Assembly (NCBI RefSeq): GCF_000517065.1
Contig: NZ_KI912105.1
Span: forward strand, 1,994,820-2,058,819
Source of the DNA: Alkaliflexus imshenetskii DSM 15055
GTDB lineage: Bacteria > Bacteroidota > Bacteroidia > Bacteroidales > Marinilabiliaceae
Direction: 5' to 3'
Length of the DNA stretch: 64,000 bases
Position numbers and translations under genes: made by a program. This document shows positions 45,685 through 54,870 of the stretch, piece after piece (positions within the stretch are counted from its first letter, which is position 1; the number at the start of each line of letters is the position of its first letter). A model generated the notes under the pieces. That model saw only the letters and a list, made by a program, of their open reading frames with translations, was not told where the DNA came from and did not search any database.

Positions 45685-46425
45685 TCAATTTGTTTGAATT
45701 TTTTTCAATATCTCTTCAAAATCGGAGACATCATAAGCTTGTGAGAGCCTAACGGGGCCAATGGCTGTACGTTCAAGAGCCGAAAGGTGGGCTCCATTGC
45801 CGAGTGCCAATCCCAAATCGTGGGCAAACGACCTGATATAGGTGCCTTTACTGCATACAATACGCACATTTGCTACCGGATTATCAAAACTGAGCAACTC
45901 CAACTCCATAAATTCCACTTCCCTGGCTGCCATCTCCACATCTTTGCCCTTTCGGGCATGCTCATAGGCACGTCTGCCATTCATTTTTATGGCGGAGAAA
46001 ACCGGTGGTCGCTGCATCTGTTTCCCCATAAAACCAGTGAGTGCATGCTGCAGATTGTTGACATGAATTGCCGAAGCATCAAAAAGCGCATTCACATCAG
46101 TCTCCAGGTCGTATGAAGGTGTTGTGGCACCAAAGGTGATACCTGCCACATACTCTTTGGGCATTCCCATCAGCGCCTCAATTTGCTTGGTTGCGCTTCC
46201 CGTACAAAGAATCAGAAGCCCTGTGGCCAACGGATCCAATGTGCCTGCATGTCCCACTTTTATCTTTTTAAAGCCCAGATGATTACGAAGCATTATCCGC
46301 ACTTTATTTACCACATCAAACGAAGACCATTTGTAAGGTTTATTGATGAGCAGGATACGTCCATCCTTAAAATCGTCGGGCCTGCAAGTGTCGTGAACAC
46401 GCAAGCTATTTACCAGTTCTTCCAT
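45685..46425 (-). CDS. truB: tRNA pseudouridine(55) synthase
   Basis: 246 residues with the TruB signature HAGTLDPLATGLL, in which the Asp is catalytic, KPYKWSSFDVVNKV before it, and RPPVFSAIKMNGRRAYEHAR in the thumb region. It makes pseudouridine in the T loop of tRNAs. It starts 8 bases after the uppP stop, in the same operon. Confidence 0.96.
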   Translation of the reverse strand: MEELVNSLRVHDTCRPDDFKDGRILLINKPYKWSSFDVVNKVRIMLRNHLGFKKIKVGHAGTLDPLATGLLILCTGSATKQIEALMGMPKEYVAGITFGATTPSYDLETDVNALFDASAIHVNNLQHALTGFMGKQMQRPPVFSAIKMNGRRAYEHARKGKDVEMAAREVEFMELELLSFDNPVANVRIVCSKGTYIRSFAHDLGLALGNGAHLSALERTAIGPVRLSQAYDVSDFEEILKKIQTN

Positions 46426-46433
46426 CCAACTAT

Positions 46434-47240
46434 TTATCCAAGCAGACTACCGGTTATTGCAATAAGTGCCACAATTGCACAATATATTGCGAACCAAATC
46501 AGTTTGCCTCTCTTCACAATGTTAATCATCCATTTACAGGCCAACAGGCCGGCCAGAAACGCGGCCACAAACCCAACGACCAAAGCCGTGGTTCCGGGAG
46601 CATTAGATGCTGCCTGCGCTGCGCTATCATATTTTAAAACACTCAGAAAGTTTTCGCCAATAATGGGAATCAGCACCATCAAAAAAGAAAACCTCGCTAC
46701 TTCTGTTTTGCGGTTTCCGAGCAACAAACCTGTTGCGATGGTGGCACCCGAGCGCGATATACCCGGCATTACTGCAACAGTTTGTGCTATACCAATAATG
46801 AAAGCATGTGCAAATGATATATCCTTATCGCCCGATTTCCGGTAGTAGGCAAATGCGAGTAATGAGGCAGTTACCAAAAGCATAAAACCTACAATAAGCA
46901 AAATGCGTGGACTGTCGAACACAGCCTCCACTATATCCTTAAAAAACAGCCCTACGATGGCAATAGGAATCATTGACACGGCAATTTTAGCAATGTACTT
47001 CGTTTCGTCGTTCCACTTAAATTGAAACAGACCCACGAGCAAATCGGCAATGTCATGCCTGAAAACAAAGAGCGTGCTCAACACCGTAGCGCCATGAACA
47101 ATAACTGTAAAAGTAAGATTCTCGGTGGTATCCACTCCCAGCAATTGCTTTCCAATTTCGAGGTGGCCACTGCTACTGACCGGCAAAAACTCAGTTAATC
47201 CCTGGATAAGTCCAAGAATAAGTGCTTCGAACCAATTCAT
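46434..47240 (-). CDS. uppP: Undecaprenyl-diphosphate phosphatase
   Basis: 268-residue integral membrane enzyme of the BacA/UppP family: [19 protein letters not shown] near the N-terminus and [17 protein letters not shown], both parts of the active site. It recycles the undecaprenyl carrier for peptidoglycan and other envelope polymers and gives some bacitracin resistance. Operon position between DUF3098 and truB, with short gaps. Confidence 0.96.
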   Translation of the reverse strand: MNWFEALILGLIQGLTEFLPVSSSGHLEIGKQLLGVDTTENLTFTVIVHGATVLSTLFVFRHDIADLLVGLFQFKWNDETKYIAKIAVSMIPIAIVGLFFKDIVEAVFDSPRILLIVGFMLLVTASLLAFAYYRKSGDKDISFAHAFIIGIAQTVAVMPGISRSGATIATGLLLGNRKTEVARFSFLMVLIPIIGENFLSVLKYDSAAQAASNAPGTTALVVGFVAAFLAGLLACKWMINIVKRGKLIWFAIYCAIVALIAITGSLLG

Positions 47241-47268
47241 ATTTAACTATTGTTGTGGTGTAATAGGA

Positions 47269-47544
47269 TCAATTCTTTTTGTCCACCGAGGGTTTTTTCA
47301 TGATGGCATAGATGGCAAACAAAAATCCGAAAAGCACCACCATTGGTGCAAGGGTAACCCTTCTGAATCCATAAACAGCCTCGCTAAACACATCCGGATC
47401 GTCGCTGCCGCCGCCTATCATCAGGATAAATCCAATAACCACGATGGCAAATGAGATGGCCAGCAGGATGTAATTCTCTTTGTCGAGGGCCATGTCAAAC
47501 TTTCTTCCTTGTGTTTCCTTTTTTAAACTCTCTTTTTTAACCAT
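47269..47544 (-). CDS. DUF3098 small membrane protein
   Basis: 91 residues with two membrane helices joined by a short loop (MIGGGSDDPDVF, then FGFRR-like YGFRRVTLAPMVVLFGF). This Bacteroidota family is commonly encoded between ftsX and uppP, as here, suggesting a role in cell division or envelope synthesis; no function is established. Gaps of 15 and 28 bases to its neighbours. Confidence 0.88.
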   Translation of the reverse strand: MVKKESLKKETQGRKFDMALDKENYILLAISFAIVVIGFILMIGGGSDDPDVFSEAVYGFRRVTLAPMVVLFGFLFAIYAIMKKPSVDKKN

Positions 47545-47559
47545 TTCAAAAGGGTTTTA

Positions 47560-48429
47560 TCAGTAATAAAGTTCATCGGTATGCAACCGCAAATATTTGT
47601 TCACTGCAAAAAATGTAGAGACAAGCGTAATGGCAATGCCAAGCATGATTACCAGAAAAAACAGTACCGCAATAAGAAAGACATTGGCAAAACCAACCAC
47701 CCCTTCCATTTCACTACTTACCATGTAGATGAGACCGGAGAGCAACAGTATGGCCACGGTGGCACCTGCCAGTCCGTGCAAAATACTTGTGACCAAAAAA
47801 GGCTTTCGGATAAATCCCCTTGTTGCACCCACAAGCTGCATGGTTTTAATTAAAAAACGACGTGAGTAAACCGACAACCTAATGGTGTTGTTGATTAGGG
47901 CAACAGAAATAAGGAGCAACAACACGCCAAAAAGTCCAAGTACAATGGTGATTTTTCGAACATTTTCATGGATGGCATCGAGCAGGTTTTTCTGATAATA
48001 AACCTCCTTTACCTGCGGAAAGCTCATGATTTGCGCTTCGATTCGCGCCATGCTGTCGGGATTTGCCCATGCAGCAGCCAGCTTCACCTCTATGGATGCC
48101 AAAAGCGGGTTATATCCTAAAAAATCAACAAAATCTTCGCCCAGCTCTTCCTTCAACAATTCGGCTGCCTGATCCTTGTTTACATATTCGGCTACACGAA
48201 CATAAGGCGAGGCACTGAGAATTTTTTGCAAGCGCATCACTTCCGCTTCGCGGGCATTGTCTTTTATCAGGACAGTAAATCCAAGGTTTTCCTTCACATA
48301 AACCGAGAGCCTGCTGGCATTCAGGTAAATAAAACCTATGATACCCAGAACAAACAACACCAGCGATATGCTGATGATGGTGGTGGCATAAGAACTACGA
48401 AGTTTGCGTTTGGCGACGGTGTTACTCAT
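47560..48429 (-). CDS. ftsX: Cell division protein FtsX (permease)
   Basis: 289 residues with four membrane helices and the FtsX extracellular domain between helices 1 and 2 (about 50-165), with VYYQKNLLDAIHENVRKI leading into helix 2. With FtsE it controls peptidoglycan hydrolases at the division site. ftsE is not next to it, as usual in this phylum. It is first in the five-gene operon and has a TATCTTTG promoter element upstream. Confidence 0.92.
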   Translation of the reverse strand: MSNTVAKRKLRSSYATTIISISLVLFVLGIIGFIYLNASRLSVYVKENLGFTVLIKDNAREAEVMRLQKILSASPYVRVAEYVNKDQAAELLKEELGEDFVDFLGYNPLLASIEVKLAAAWANPDSMARIEAQIMSFPQVKEVYYQKNLLDAIHENVRKITIVLGLFGVLLLLISVALINNTIRLSVYSRRFLIKTMQLVGATRGFIRKPFLVTSILHGLAGATVAILLLSGLIYMVSSEMEGVVGFANVFLIAVLFFLVIMLGIAITLVSTFFAVNKYLRLHTDELYY

Positions 48430-48480
48430 AAACAGCCTCAGTTTGGATTCTGAAAGGACATAATTATCTCAACTTAGCCG

Positions 48481-48488
48481 CAAAGATA
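48481..48488 (-). promoter_or_regulatory. -7 promoter element of the ftsX-queA operon
   Basis: Minus-strand TATCTTTG (TAnnTTTG), 51 bases before the ftsX ATG. Confidence 0.6.
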
Positions 48489-48684
48489 GTACAATTGCCA
48501 CTCATTTCCAGAAAAAAAGGCATCAATAACCTTCACAACTGCGCAAAGGCTTATTGGGCAATGTTTTTTAATCTCAAATAAACTGTTTAATTTCGGGCGA
48601 TGGTGATTCATTTTAAATTGATAATTGGGCACATAAACCTACTTAATGTCACCAAAGCATTGATAACCACCAAAAACAGCAAAG

Positions 48685-50007
48685 TTGAGATTCACAAATG
48701 CTACCCGTGAAAAGCTCCAAAACCTAAGTCGCCGCCCCCTTGTGCGCAATGTGGGCGTTGTGGCAGTTGGTACGGCACTGGCGCAAGCTGTAGCCATGGC
48801 CTTCTCGCCGTTGATAACGCGTCTGTATGGTCCCGATGCCTTTGGTGTACTGAGCGTGTTTATGTCGCTGCTGACAATACTAGCCCCGGTAGCTGCTTTA
48901 ACTTACCCCATCGCCATTGTGCTGCCTAAGTTTGATGCCGATGCAATAGCCCTTAGCCGGCTTTCGTTGGTAACAGCCCTTCTTTTGTCATTCATTACGG
49001 GCATAGCCTTATTGCTATTTGGGACATACATTACAGGTTTTCTGAATATTGAGACCATCAAACCGTACCTTTACCTTATACCGGTGGCCATGTTTCTGTC
49101 GGCCTTGCTGCAGATTGCTCAACAATGGTTGCTCAGAAGACAACAATTCTCTTTCACATCGAAAACGGGTGTGCTGCAAGCCATCATGGTTAACGGCCTA
49201 AAACTTGGCGCTGCGTTCTTTAGTCCGGTAGCAGCATCGCTTATCTTCATCACCACTATCGGAAATGGGCTGCATGCCGTAATGCTTTCAAGAAAACTGA
49301 CGAGGGAGTATGCAATGATGTTTAGAACAAAAATCAGAACATCAGCAGTAACCATCAAGTCAATTGCACTAAAATATAAAGACTTTCCGTTGTTTCGGTC
49401 ACCGCAGATGCTCATCAATTCGATATCACAAAGTTTGCCCGTGCTCATATTAACCACCTATTACGGACCAGCCGCTGCCGGATTCTATGGTATCGGGCGA
49501 ACAGTGCTAGGAATGCCCTCTCAGCTGATTGGAAAATCGGTGAGCGATGTATTTTACCCCAGAGCAGCACAAGCCTGGCAAAACGGCGAAGACATCACCA
49601 AATTGCTTGTAAAATCTACAGCCATGATGGCATTGGTGGGATTCCTCCCCTTTGCCATTGTATCGGCTGTTGGTCCATGGCTCTTCAGCCTGGTGTTTGG
49701 CGCAGAGTGGGATGTGGCCGGAAGATATGCGCAGTGGATGTCACTTTGGCTCTATTTTGCCTTTCTGAACCGCCCTGCTGTATCAATTATTCCTGTAATT
49801 AAACAACAGCAATTCTTTCTTTACTATGAAGTTATAAGTTCCATTTTACGTGCTTCTGCTTTGGTCGCTGCATTCCATTTGTATGCCTCGGATGTTTATA
49901 TGATTGCTGCATTCAGTCTCGCCGGAGTTGCGCTGAACATCTTTCTCATATCTTACGTGATTTGGAAAACACGGCAGATTAAAACAGATAACAAGAAACC
50001 TGTATGA
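48685..50007 (+). CDS. Polysaccharide flippase (oligosaccharide translocase, Wzx-like)
   Basis: 440 residues with about twelve membrane helices. The N-terminal RNVGVVAVGTALAQAVAMAF and ITRLYGPDAFGVLSVFMS are typical of the polysaccharide biosynthesis/Wzx family. It flips lipid-linked glycan units across the inner membrane. A TTG start is used because two stop codons lie 20 bases upstream in frame and no suitable ATG precedes the first helix. The next gene overlaps its end by four bases (ATGA), so the two are translationally coupled. Confidence 0.88.
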   Translation: MRFTNATREKLQNLSRRPLVRNVGVVAVGTALAQAVAMAFSPLITRLYGPDAFGVLSVFMSLLTILAPVAALTYPIAIVLPKFDADAIALSRLSLVTALLLSFITGIALLLFGTYITGFLNIETIKPYLYLIPVAMFLSALLQIAQQWLLRRQQFSFTSKTGVLQAIMVNGLKLGAAFFSPVAASLIFITTIGNGLHAVMLSRKLTREYAMMFRTKIRTSAVTIKSIALKYKDFPLFRSPQMLINSISQSLPVLILTTYYGPAAAGFYGIGRTVLGMPSQLIGKSVSDVFYPRAAQAWQNGEDITKLLVKSTAMMALVGFLPFAIVSAVGPWLFSLVFGAEWDVAGRYAQWMSLWLYFAFLNRPAVSIIPVIKQQQFFLYYEVISSILRASALVAAFHLYASDVYMIAAFSLAGVALNIFLISYVIWKTRQIKTDNKKPV

Positions 50008-51749
50008 GCGACTTTCTATACTCCTCGCAACAACAACCACCGGGTCAAATGGCGGCGATTGTACGTCGCATCTATCCGGAGCAATTCCGGCCTGTGAAGG
50101 AGTTTCACGGACGCTGGGGCTCACTGGCCGTTAGCCAAAATCACTACAACGGGTTTGACGCCGTTGAGACGGAGACCTACATTTGTGCAGTAGCCGGAGG
50201 GCCGTTACTCACGTTTTGCGACAATCAATTTCTTGCCGGATTGCCATCGTCAGTGGGCACGCATAAAATCCTATCAAGATGGAAAACAAGTAAAGAGATT
50301 GTTTGGGACGAGGATTTAAGCGGGCCTTTTGCCATAATCCTTATTGATAAAATTAGTGGGGAGATAGAGACTGTTACCGATTTGATGTCGTTTATCCCTT
50401 TGTTTAAGACTAAAGATAAAGATGCCTTATACATTGGTTCACATGCTGATATTGTAGCAGAAATATCACAAAGAAATCAACTTACCGATGTGGTTTCGAT
50501 AGCGGACTTTGTTCTGAATGGATTTGTTACCTACCCATTCACTTTTTACAAAGATATAGAACAGATGCCGCCAGCCTCTGTAACAAGAGTTAGTCTGGCC
50601 AACATAAACGAACTTATATCGGCGCACTATTGGATTCCGAATGAATCTTATTCATTTGACAATATAGAAGATGCATCACTCTACTTACGTAATGGTTTAA
50701 CCAAATACATCGAACAGGTGACTGCGTCGATGTCACATATAGCGCTTTTCATCAGCGGAGGAGAGGATTCACGAGCCATTTTGGCTATGACACCGGAGCG
50801 CTTGAAGCGAGACGCCTATGTGTTTTTGGACGGATTCAATGCCGAAGCAAAAGTGGCAAAAAAAATAGCTGCTATCTATGGTGCAGCATTTCATTATTGT
50901 GAACGGTCACCAACCCATTATCTGGACAACCTTGCGCCATGTTCGAGACTTACAGGCAGCGGAGCCCAGTTTCATCATGTACACAGTTACGGCTTTCACA
51001 AAAGTTGTAATCTTGATACGTATCAGGCGGTTCTGGGTGGCTTTTCATCAGATGCACTGTTAAAATGCTCCCACCAGCCCCGACGGTTTAAATCCAACAA
51101 GTTTCCAGAATTGGTTCAAATTCCGGCTAAAGGCGGCTTTTCAATTCAAGTTGAAAACAATTTATTCCATGATGAAATATTAGAATCTGTAGGAAATCGG
51201 CGTGCGGCGCACATGCAATTCATAAGACAATTCCGCGGAGAATCGGCCGAAGAGTGGTTTGAACTCTGGCCCGCCTCCATGAATATGAACATTCCGAACC
51301 TACATGGTAACCGCCGCTTATTCAGAAGCTATGAACCATTTATGTCAACTGTTTCTGTAAAAGTATCGGCATCGGTACCACAGAGGTGGAAAACAAATCG
51401 CCGTCTGTTTCATAAAACCATGCAACCGTTATTTAAACCCTCGCGTGGCATACTTCATGCCGATGGCTGGCTGCCATACTGGCCATGGTGGGCAAATGTA
51501 CCGCTTAAATTGACGAACTGGCTCATGAGAACCACTGCTATAAAACTGGGGATTATCAATAGGAACCAAGGCCCATGGTGGGACTGGCAGACACTTTGGT
51601 CAAGTAGCGTTTGGAAAATGCGTCAAAAGGAGATGCATCTACCCGCGGAACTATTGGGAACGAAGGAACCACCCGACCCCCAGTCTCCTCAATTGTCAAA
51701 TATGCAAAAACTCAATCTGCTGCAAGTGGATCAATTTTTTAAGCATTGA
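50004..51749 (+). CDS. Asparagine synthase-like protein of a polysaccharide locus
   Basis: 581 residues. The C-terminal half is an asparagine-synthetase-like PP-loop domain with FISGGEDSRAIL (residues 249-260). The N-terminal half resembles a class II glutaminase domain (LSGPFAIILID, DLMSFIPLF), but the protein begins MSDFLYSS, with no catalytic Cys at position 2, so glutamine use looks lost. Such proteins are found in glycan loci and are proposed to amidate uronic acids or act on amino sugars; here that is inference. It overlaps the flippase gene by 4 bases. The C-terminus is Trp-rich. Confidence 0.82.
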   Translation: MSDFLYSSQQQPPGQMAAIVRRIYPEQFRPVKEFHGRWGSLAVSQNHYNGFDAVETETYICAVAGGPLLTFCDNQFLAGLPSSVGTHKILSRWKTSKEIVWDEDLSGPFAIILIDKISGEIETVTDLMSFIPLFKTKDKDALYIGSHADIVAEISQRNQLTDVVSIADFVLNGFVTYPFTFYKDIEQMPPASVTRVSLANINELISAHYWIPNESYSFDNIEDASLYLRNGLTKYIEQVTASMSHIALFISGGEDSRAILAMTPERLKRDAYVFLDGFNAEAKVAKKIAAIYGAAFHYCERSPTHYLDNLAPCSRLTGSGAQFHHVHSYGFHKSCNLDTYQAVLGGFSSDALLKCSHQPRRFKSNKFPELVQIPAKGGFSIQVENNLFHDEILESVGNRRAAHMQFIRQFRGESAEEWFELWPASMNMNIPNLHGNRRLFRSYEPFMSTVSVKVSASVPQRWKTNRRLFHKTMQPLFKPSRGILHADGWLPYWPWWANVPLKLTNWLMRTTAIKLGIINRNQGPWWDWQTLWSSSVWKMRQKEMHLPAELLGTKEPPDPQSPQLSNMQKLNLLQVDQFFKH

Positions 51750-51753
51750 GAAT

Positions 51754-52665
51754 TCAGAGTGATAGCGGCCACTGCCGACGTATTTTTTTCAGCAACAGAT
51801 AGTTCATAAACTGTCTGAATACGGAGGTGTCGTAAAACTGTTTAAAATTTTGAATGATAGACTCATCTATATATGCGTCTGAACAAAAACTTTCGGTATC
51901 GAGATAGTCTGTTAAAGCGGAATAATACCGTTTACTGCGCCGCATGTGAGTGCCCGAGCCATCCACTCCAAGGTTGGCAACAAGCGATTTTGCAGGGTAA
52001 ACCGTTGGCATCTTCTGACAAAAGCCGGCATAAGCAAACCGGACGGCCCATGAGTTGTTCTTTCCAATTTTCTGTTTCATGAGCATTGGTGTCAAATCGT
52101 TACCAGCTTTATTAAAAGCTTTAATTTCATCATCTGAATGGATGAATTGGTTAAAATGGTGTACATGCCAATCGGCCATCTCCCATCTGTTACGCCAGGT
52201 AGCCCAACCCCATGAACCAATACGGGGTGCCAGATAAGTGCTGAAGGCATAGCTCTGAGGCACAATGTCGGGTGGAGTATAGCCACATACAGAAAAAACA
52301 TTACAATCTTTGTAGAAATCAATGGCTCTGTTCATAAATAGCAAAAAACCAGGACTCACTATAAGATCATCTTCCAGGACAATCAGCGCATCCTCAGTTT
52401 GAAACAGATCCGTCAGCCCGGCGATAATATTGTCTGCAAGTCCCATGTTATAATCTCGCGCAACCATCTGAACCTCTCTAAAACCATGCACGCCATCACA
52501 TATCCGCCTGACGTGATTCACCAAAGGCCTTGATTGCTCATCCTTTGGTCCATCACTGAATATAACCAGCCGCGACTGACCAGCACCGGGATTGTTGGCC
52601 AGCGCATCCAACGCTTTTTGGGTATGGATAGGCCGATTGTAAGCAAACATTGCAATGGTTCTCAT
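51754..52665 (-). CDS. Glycosyltransferase (GT-A, nucleotide-sugar type)
   Basis: 303 residues. The start at 52665 (MRTIAMFAYNRP) is favoured by a purine-rich AAAGGA just upstream and by lying one base after the deacetylase stop. It has a GT-A fold: the N-terminal FAYNRPIHTQKALDAL, the acidic metal-binding motif ALIVLEDDLIVSPGF (about residue 95), and GSWGWATWRNRWEMAD in the acceptor region, a pattern common in GT family proteins that add sugars to lipid-linked glycans. The sugar is unknown. Convergent with the asparagine-synthase-like gene, 4 bases between stops. Confidence 0.85.
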   Translation of the reverse strand: MRTIAMFAYNRPIHTQKALDALANNPGAGQSRLVIFSDGPKDEQSRPLVNHVRRICDGVHGFREVQMVARDYNMGLADNIIAGLTDLFQTEDALIVLEDDLIVSPGFLLFMNRAIDFYKDCNVFSVCGYTPPDIVPQSYAFSTYLAPRIGSWGWATWRNRWEMADWHVHHFNQFIHSDDEIKAFNKAGNDLTPMLMKQKIGKNNSWAVRFAYAGFCQKMPTVYPAKSLVANLGVDGSGTHMRRSKRYYSALTDYLDTESFCSDAYIDESIIQNFKQFYDTSVFRQFMNYLLLKKIRRQWPLSL

Positions 52666-52666
52666 T

Positions 52667-54112
52667 TTATTCCTTTGAATTAATCTGTTGTTCGAAAATA
52701 TCAATAGCCTCCTTACAAGTTAAAGAGCTATCTACCCGCTGCATGATAAAACTGCATAGCTCCTCATAAAACAGATTGATGCCCGGACTAACACGCTGAT
52801 TGTTACGGCAGTTGTGCCAGAGAAAAGTAAAGACGCCATTAAAACGTCTGCATTCGGAAAGCAATTGATCCAAAGATTCCAATATACGCTGATTTTCAAG
52901 TCCACGTTTCTCGAAGAGCGTAGTATCCATAGCCAGTAAAGGTAACTCCCATAATGGGAGCATCATTTGATTGTCATGATCAAAAGGGTGATACGGATGA
53001 CAATAGCCATGCCTGAAACCCTCCCTGGCAGAAAACCCCATCGTTGAATCATATACCAGACCAGCCGATGACTGAAAACGAAAAAGTTCTGGAAGCGTTC
53101 CAACCAAATAGTGTTGTCTTGCTCCGTTTGGCTCTATGCTAAAGTATTTAATAAATTGAGATACCTCATCGTGATAATTTTCAACACTTTTTAATGACCT
53201 AAACGAACCATGCAACCCCACCTCACAATTGTTGTTCTGCAGATACTTAACCAATTGCTGAATGGGTTTACGGTTGAATGTATAATCACCAGCTGGCTCA
53301 CCTCTGCGTTTATTAAGCATAAACCAAGTGGACCGAATTTTATGCTTCTTTTGAGTTTGAATCAGAAACGGAAAACTATAATACAAGTTGTTGGGGTGTG
53401 CGAGTGGTGCAAAATAGCGCAAACTGCTATGCCAGGCAAACCGCAACCTATCTATAAAACAATACTGACTATCGCCTTTTACAAATACATCCAACCACCT
53501 GGACAATACCGATTTGATTTTAAAGAAATTAATGCGATCCACATCGTGTGTCATCAAAAGCACAGGGCCTGAAAATGGATGGCGTCTCCGTAGCTCCAGA
53601 CTGTGAAACCGGGCAAAAGCCTCCAGCCCATCAATAATTACATCAAAATAATAATTAACTAGTGGTTTGTCTATGATATTCAACTCCTTTTGAACAGACC
53701 TATTGTAATCATAACGCCCGTACGCGTCGATCAACTCAGGATTGTCCCATTCATGATAGCCACTCAGAATAAAGAAAGCTGATTTCAATATGTCATGATG
53801 AAATTGCAGATTACCCTCTTCCGTCAGCGTATAGAAGCGGGCGTTTTCAGAACATGGGAACAAAACAGGGATATCATCCACCAGCATGACATCATTTTCT
53901 ATATAAGGTTTATGTGATGATATAAAACTTATTGACTTATTCATACTTATGCAATTATCTACATAAAAAACAAAACCACTCACCTTGTCCCATCCACACA
54001 GATGATGACCCAGATGATGCAGTACATAATTCAACTGTTGTTTGTTTAATGGCGCTTGCATGGATAGATTGAAAACTTCTGAAAATGTAATATGTGGGCA
54101 ATTGAAACTCAA
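52667..54112 (-). CDS. Polysaccharide deacetylase family protein
   Basis: 481 residues. The C-terminal part (about 180-470) has the NodB-like carbohydrate esterase layout: LLMTHDVDR (metal-binding acidic motif), a later EVGLHGSF histidine motif, and FTFLWHNCRNNQR in the last conserved block. The first 170 residues are a separate domain seen in Bacteroidota homologues. No signal peptide is visible, so it may act on cytoplasmic lipid-linked precursors (inference). The start may be at residue 18 (Met). The downstream glycosyltransferase gene follows after one base. Confidence 0.82.
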   Translation of the reverse strand: MSFNCPHITFSEVFNLSMQAPLNKQQLNYVLHHLGHHLCGWDKVSGFVFYVDNCISMNKSISFISSHKPYIENDVMLVDDIPVLFPCSENARFYTLTEEGNLQFHHDILKSAFFILSGYHEWDNPELIDAYGRYDYNRSVQKELNIIDKPLVNYYFDVIIDGLEAFARFHSLELRRRHPFSGPVLLMTHDVDRINFFKIKSVLSRWLDVFVKGDSQYCFIDRLRFAWHSSLRYFAPLAHPNNLYYSFPFLIQTQKKHKIRSTWFMLNKRRGEPAGDYTFNRKPIQQLVKYLQNNNCEVGLHGSFRSLKSVENYHDEVSQFIKYFSIEPNGARQHYLVGTLPELFRFQSSAGLVYDSTMGFSAREGFRHGYCHPYHPFDHDNQMMLPLWELPLLAMDTTLFEKRGLENQRILESLDQLLSECRRFNGVFTFLWHNCRNNQRVSPGINLFYEELCSFIMQRVDSSLTCKEAIDIFEQQINSKE

Positions 54113-54313
54113 AACAATAAACCTGGAGACATCAGTCTGCCATCGATGTCTTCACAATTAAAAATAACCAATCCTGCTGTGATTGCAATGTTTTTTATAA
54201 TTTACATCGTTATAAAAACGATTGTAACACACCTTGAAGAATTAAACTGTTTTTATAACACAATTTATAACAACAATATACCTATATCTTTTATACTAAT
54301 AATTGAACAAAAA

Positions 54314-54835
54314 ATGAATGCCAAATCCATCAGAGAGGAGTATCGCGCACTGAGAAATGAATTGGATAAAGAGATTTCCAATCTCGAAAAAACACACAAC
54401 CAGCACATGATCTGCAAGAAAGGTTGCGACCTTTGTTGTTTGTCTTTCAATGTTTTTCCAATTGAATTTGATGTGATACGTGAAGAGATGCAGTTGGAAT
54501 TGGACAAAACAGCCATGTCGGCTGAGGAGACGCCCACAGATACGTGCTCCCTGCTTCAGAACCACAGCTGTACCATATATCCCTCGCGGCCGTTTATTTG
54601 TCGCACACACGGACTGCCTTTGCTTTATATGCAGGATGACGAATGGGTCTTGTCGCACTGCGAATTAAATTTTACGAACATAGATGAGGATTACTTTGAA
54701 CCGGAACAGTGTCACGCTCAGGACACATGGAATAGCCGCCTCTTTATGCTCAACAAGCGATACATTGAATCTCTTAACGACCCAAACCTTAATGAGACTG
54801 ACCTGATGCCATTGTCGGCACTCAAAACACGATAG
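54314..54835 (+). CDS. YkgJ-family cysteine-cluster protein
   Basis: 173 residues from the ATG at 54314; a longer frame begins at 54092 but has AT-rich, family-unlike sequence before this ATG. The N-terminal helix (1-30) is charged. CKKGCDLCC is the first cysteine cluster, followed by CSLLQNHSCTIYPSRPFICR and SHCELNF, the standard YkgJ pattern of zinc- or Fe-S-binding cysteines. Function unproven. It is divergent from the deacetylase gene, and 35 bases upstream of pbpC. Confidence 0.85.
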   Translation: MNAKSIREEYRALRNELDKEISNLEKTHNQHMICKKGCDLCCLSFNVFPIEFDVIREEMQLELDKTAMSAEETPTDTCSLLQNHSCTIYPSRPFICRTHGLPLLYMQDDEWVLSHCELNFTNIDEDYFEPEQCHAQDTWNSRLFMLNKRYIESLNDPNLNETDLMPLSALKTR

Positions 54836-54870
54836 ATAATAGATTTAACGCAGATCCGCTACCGAATGCT

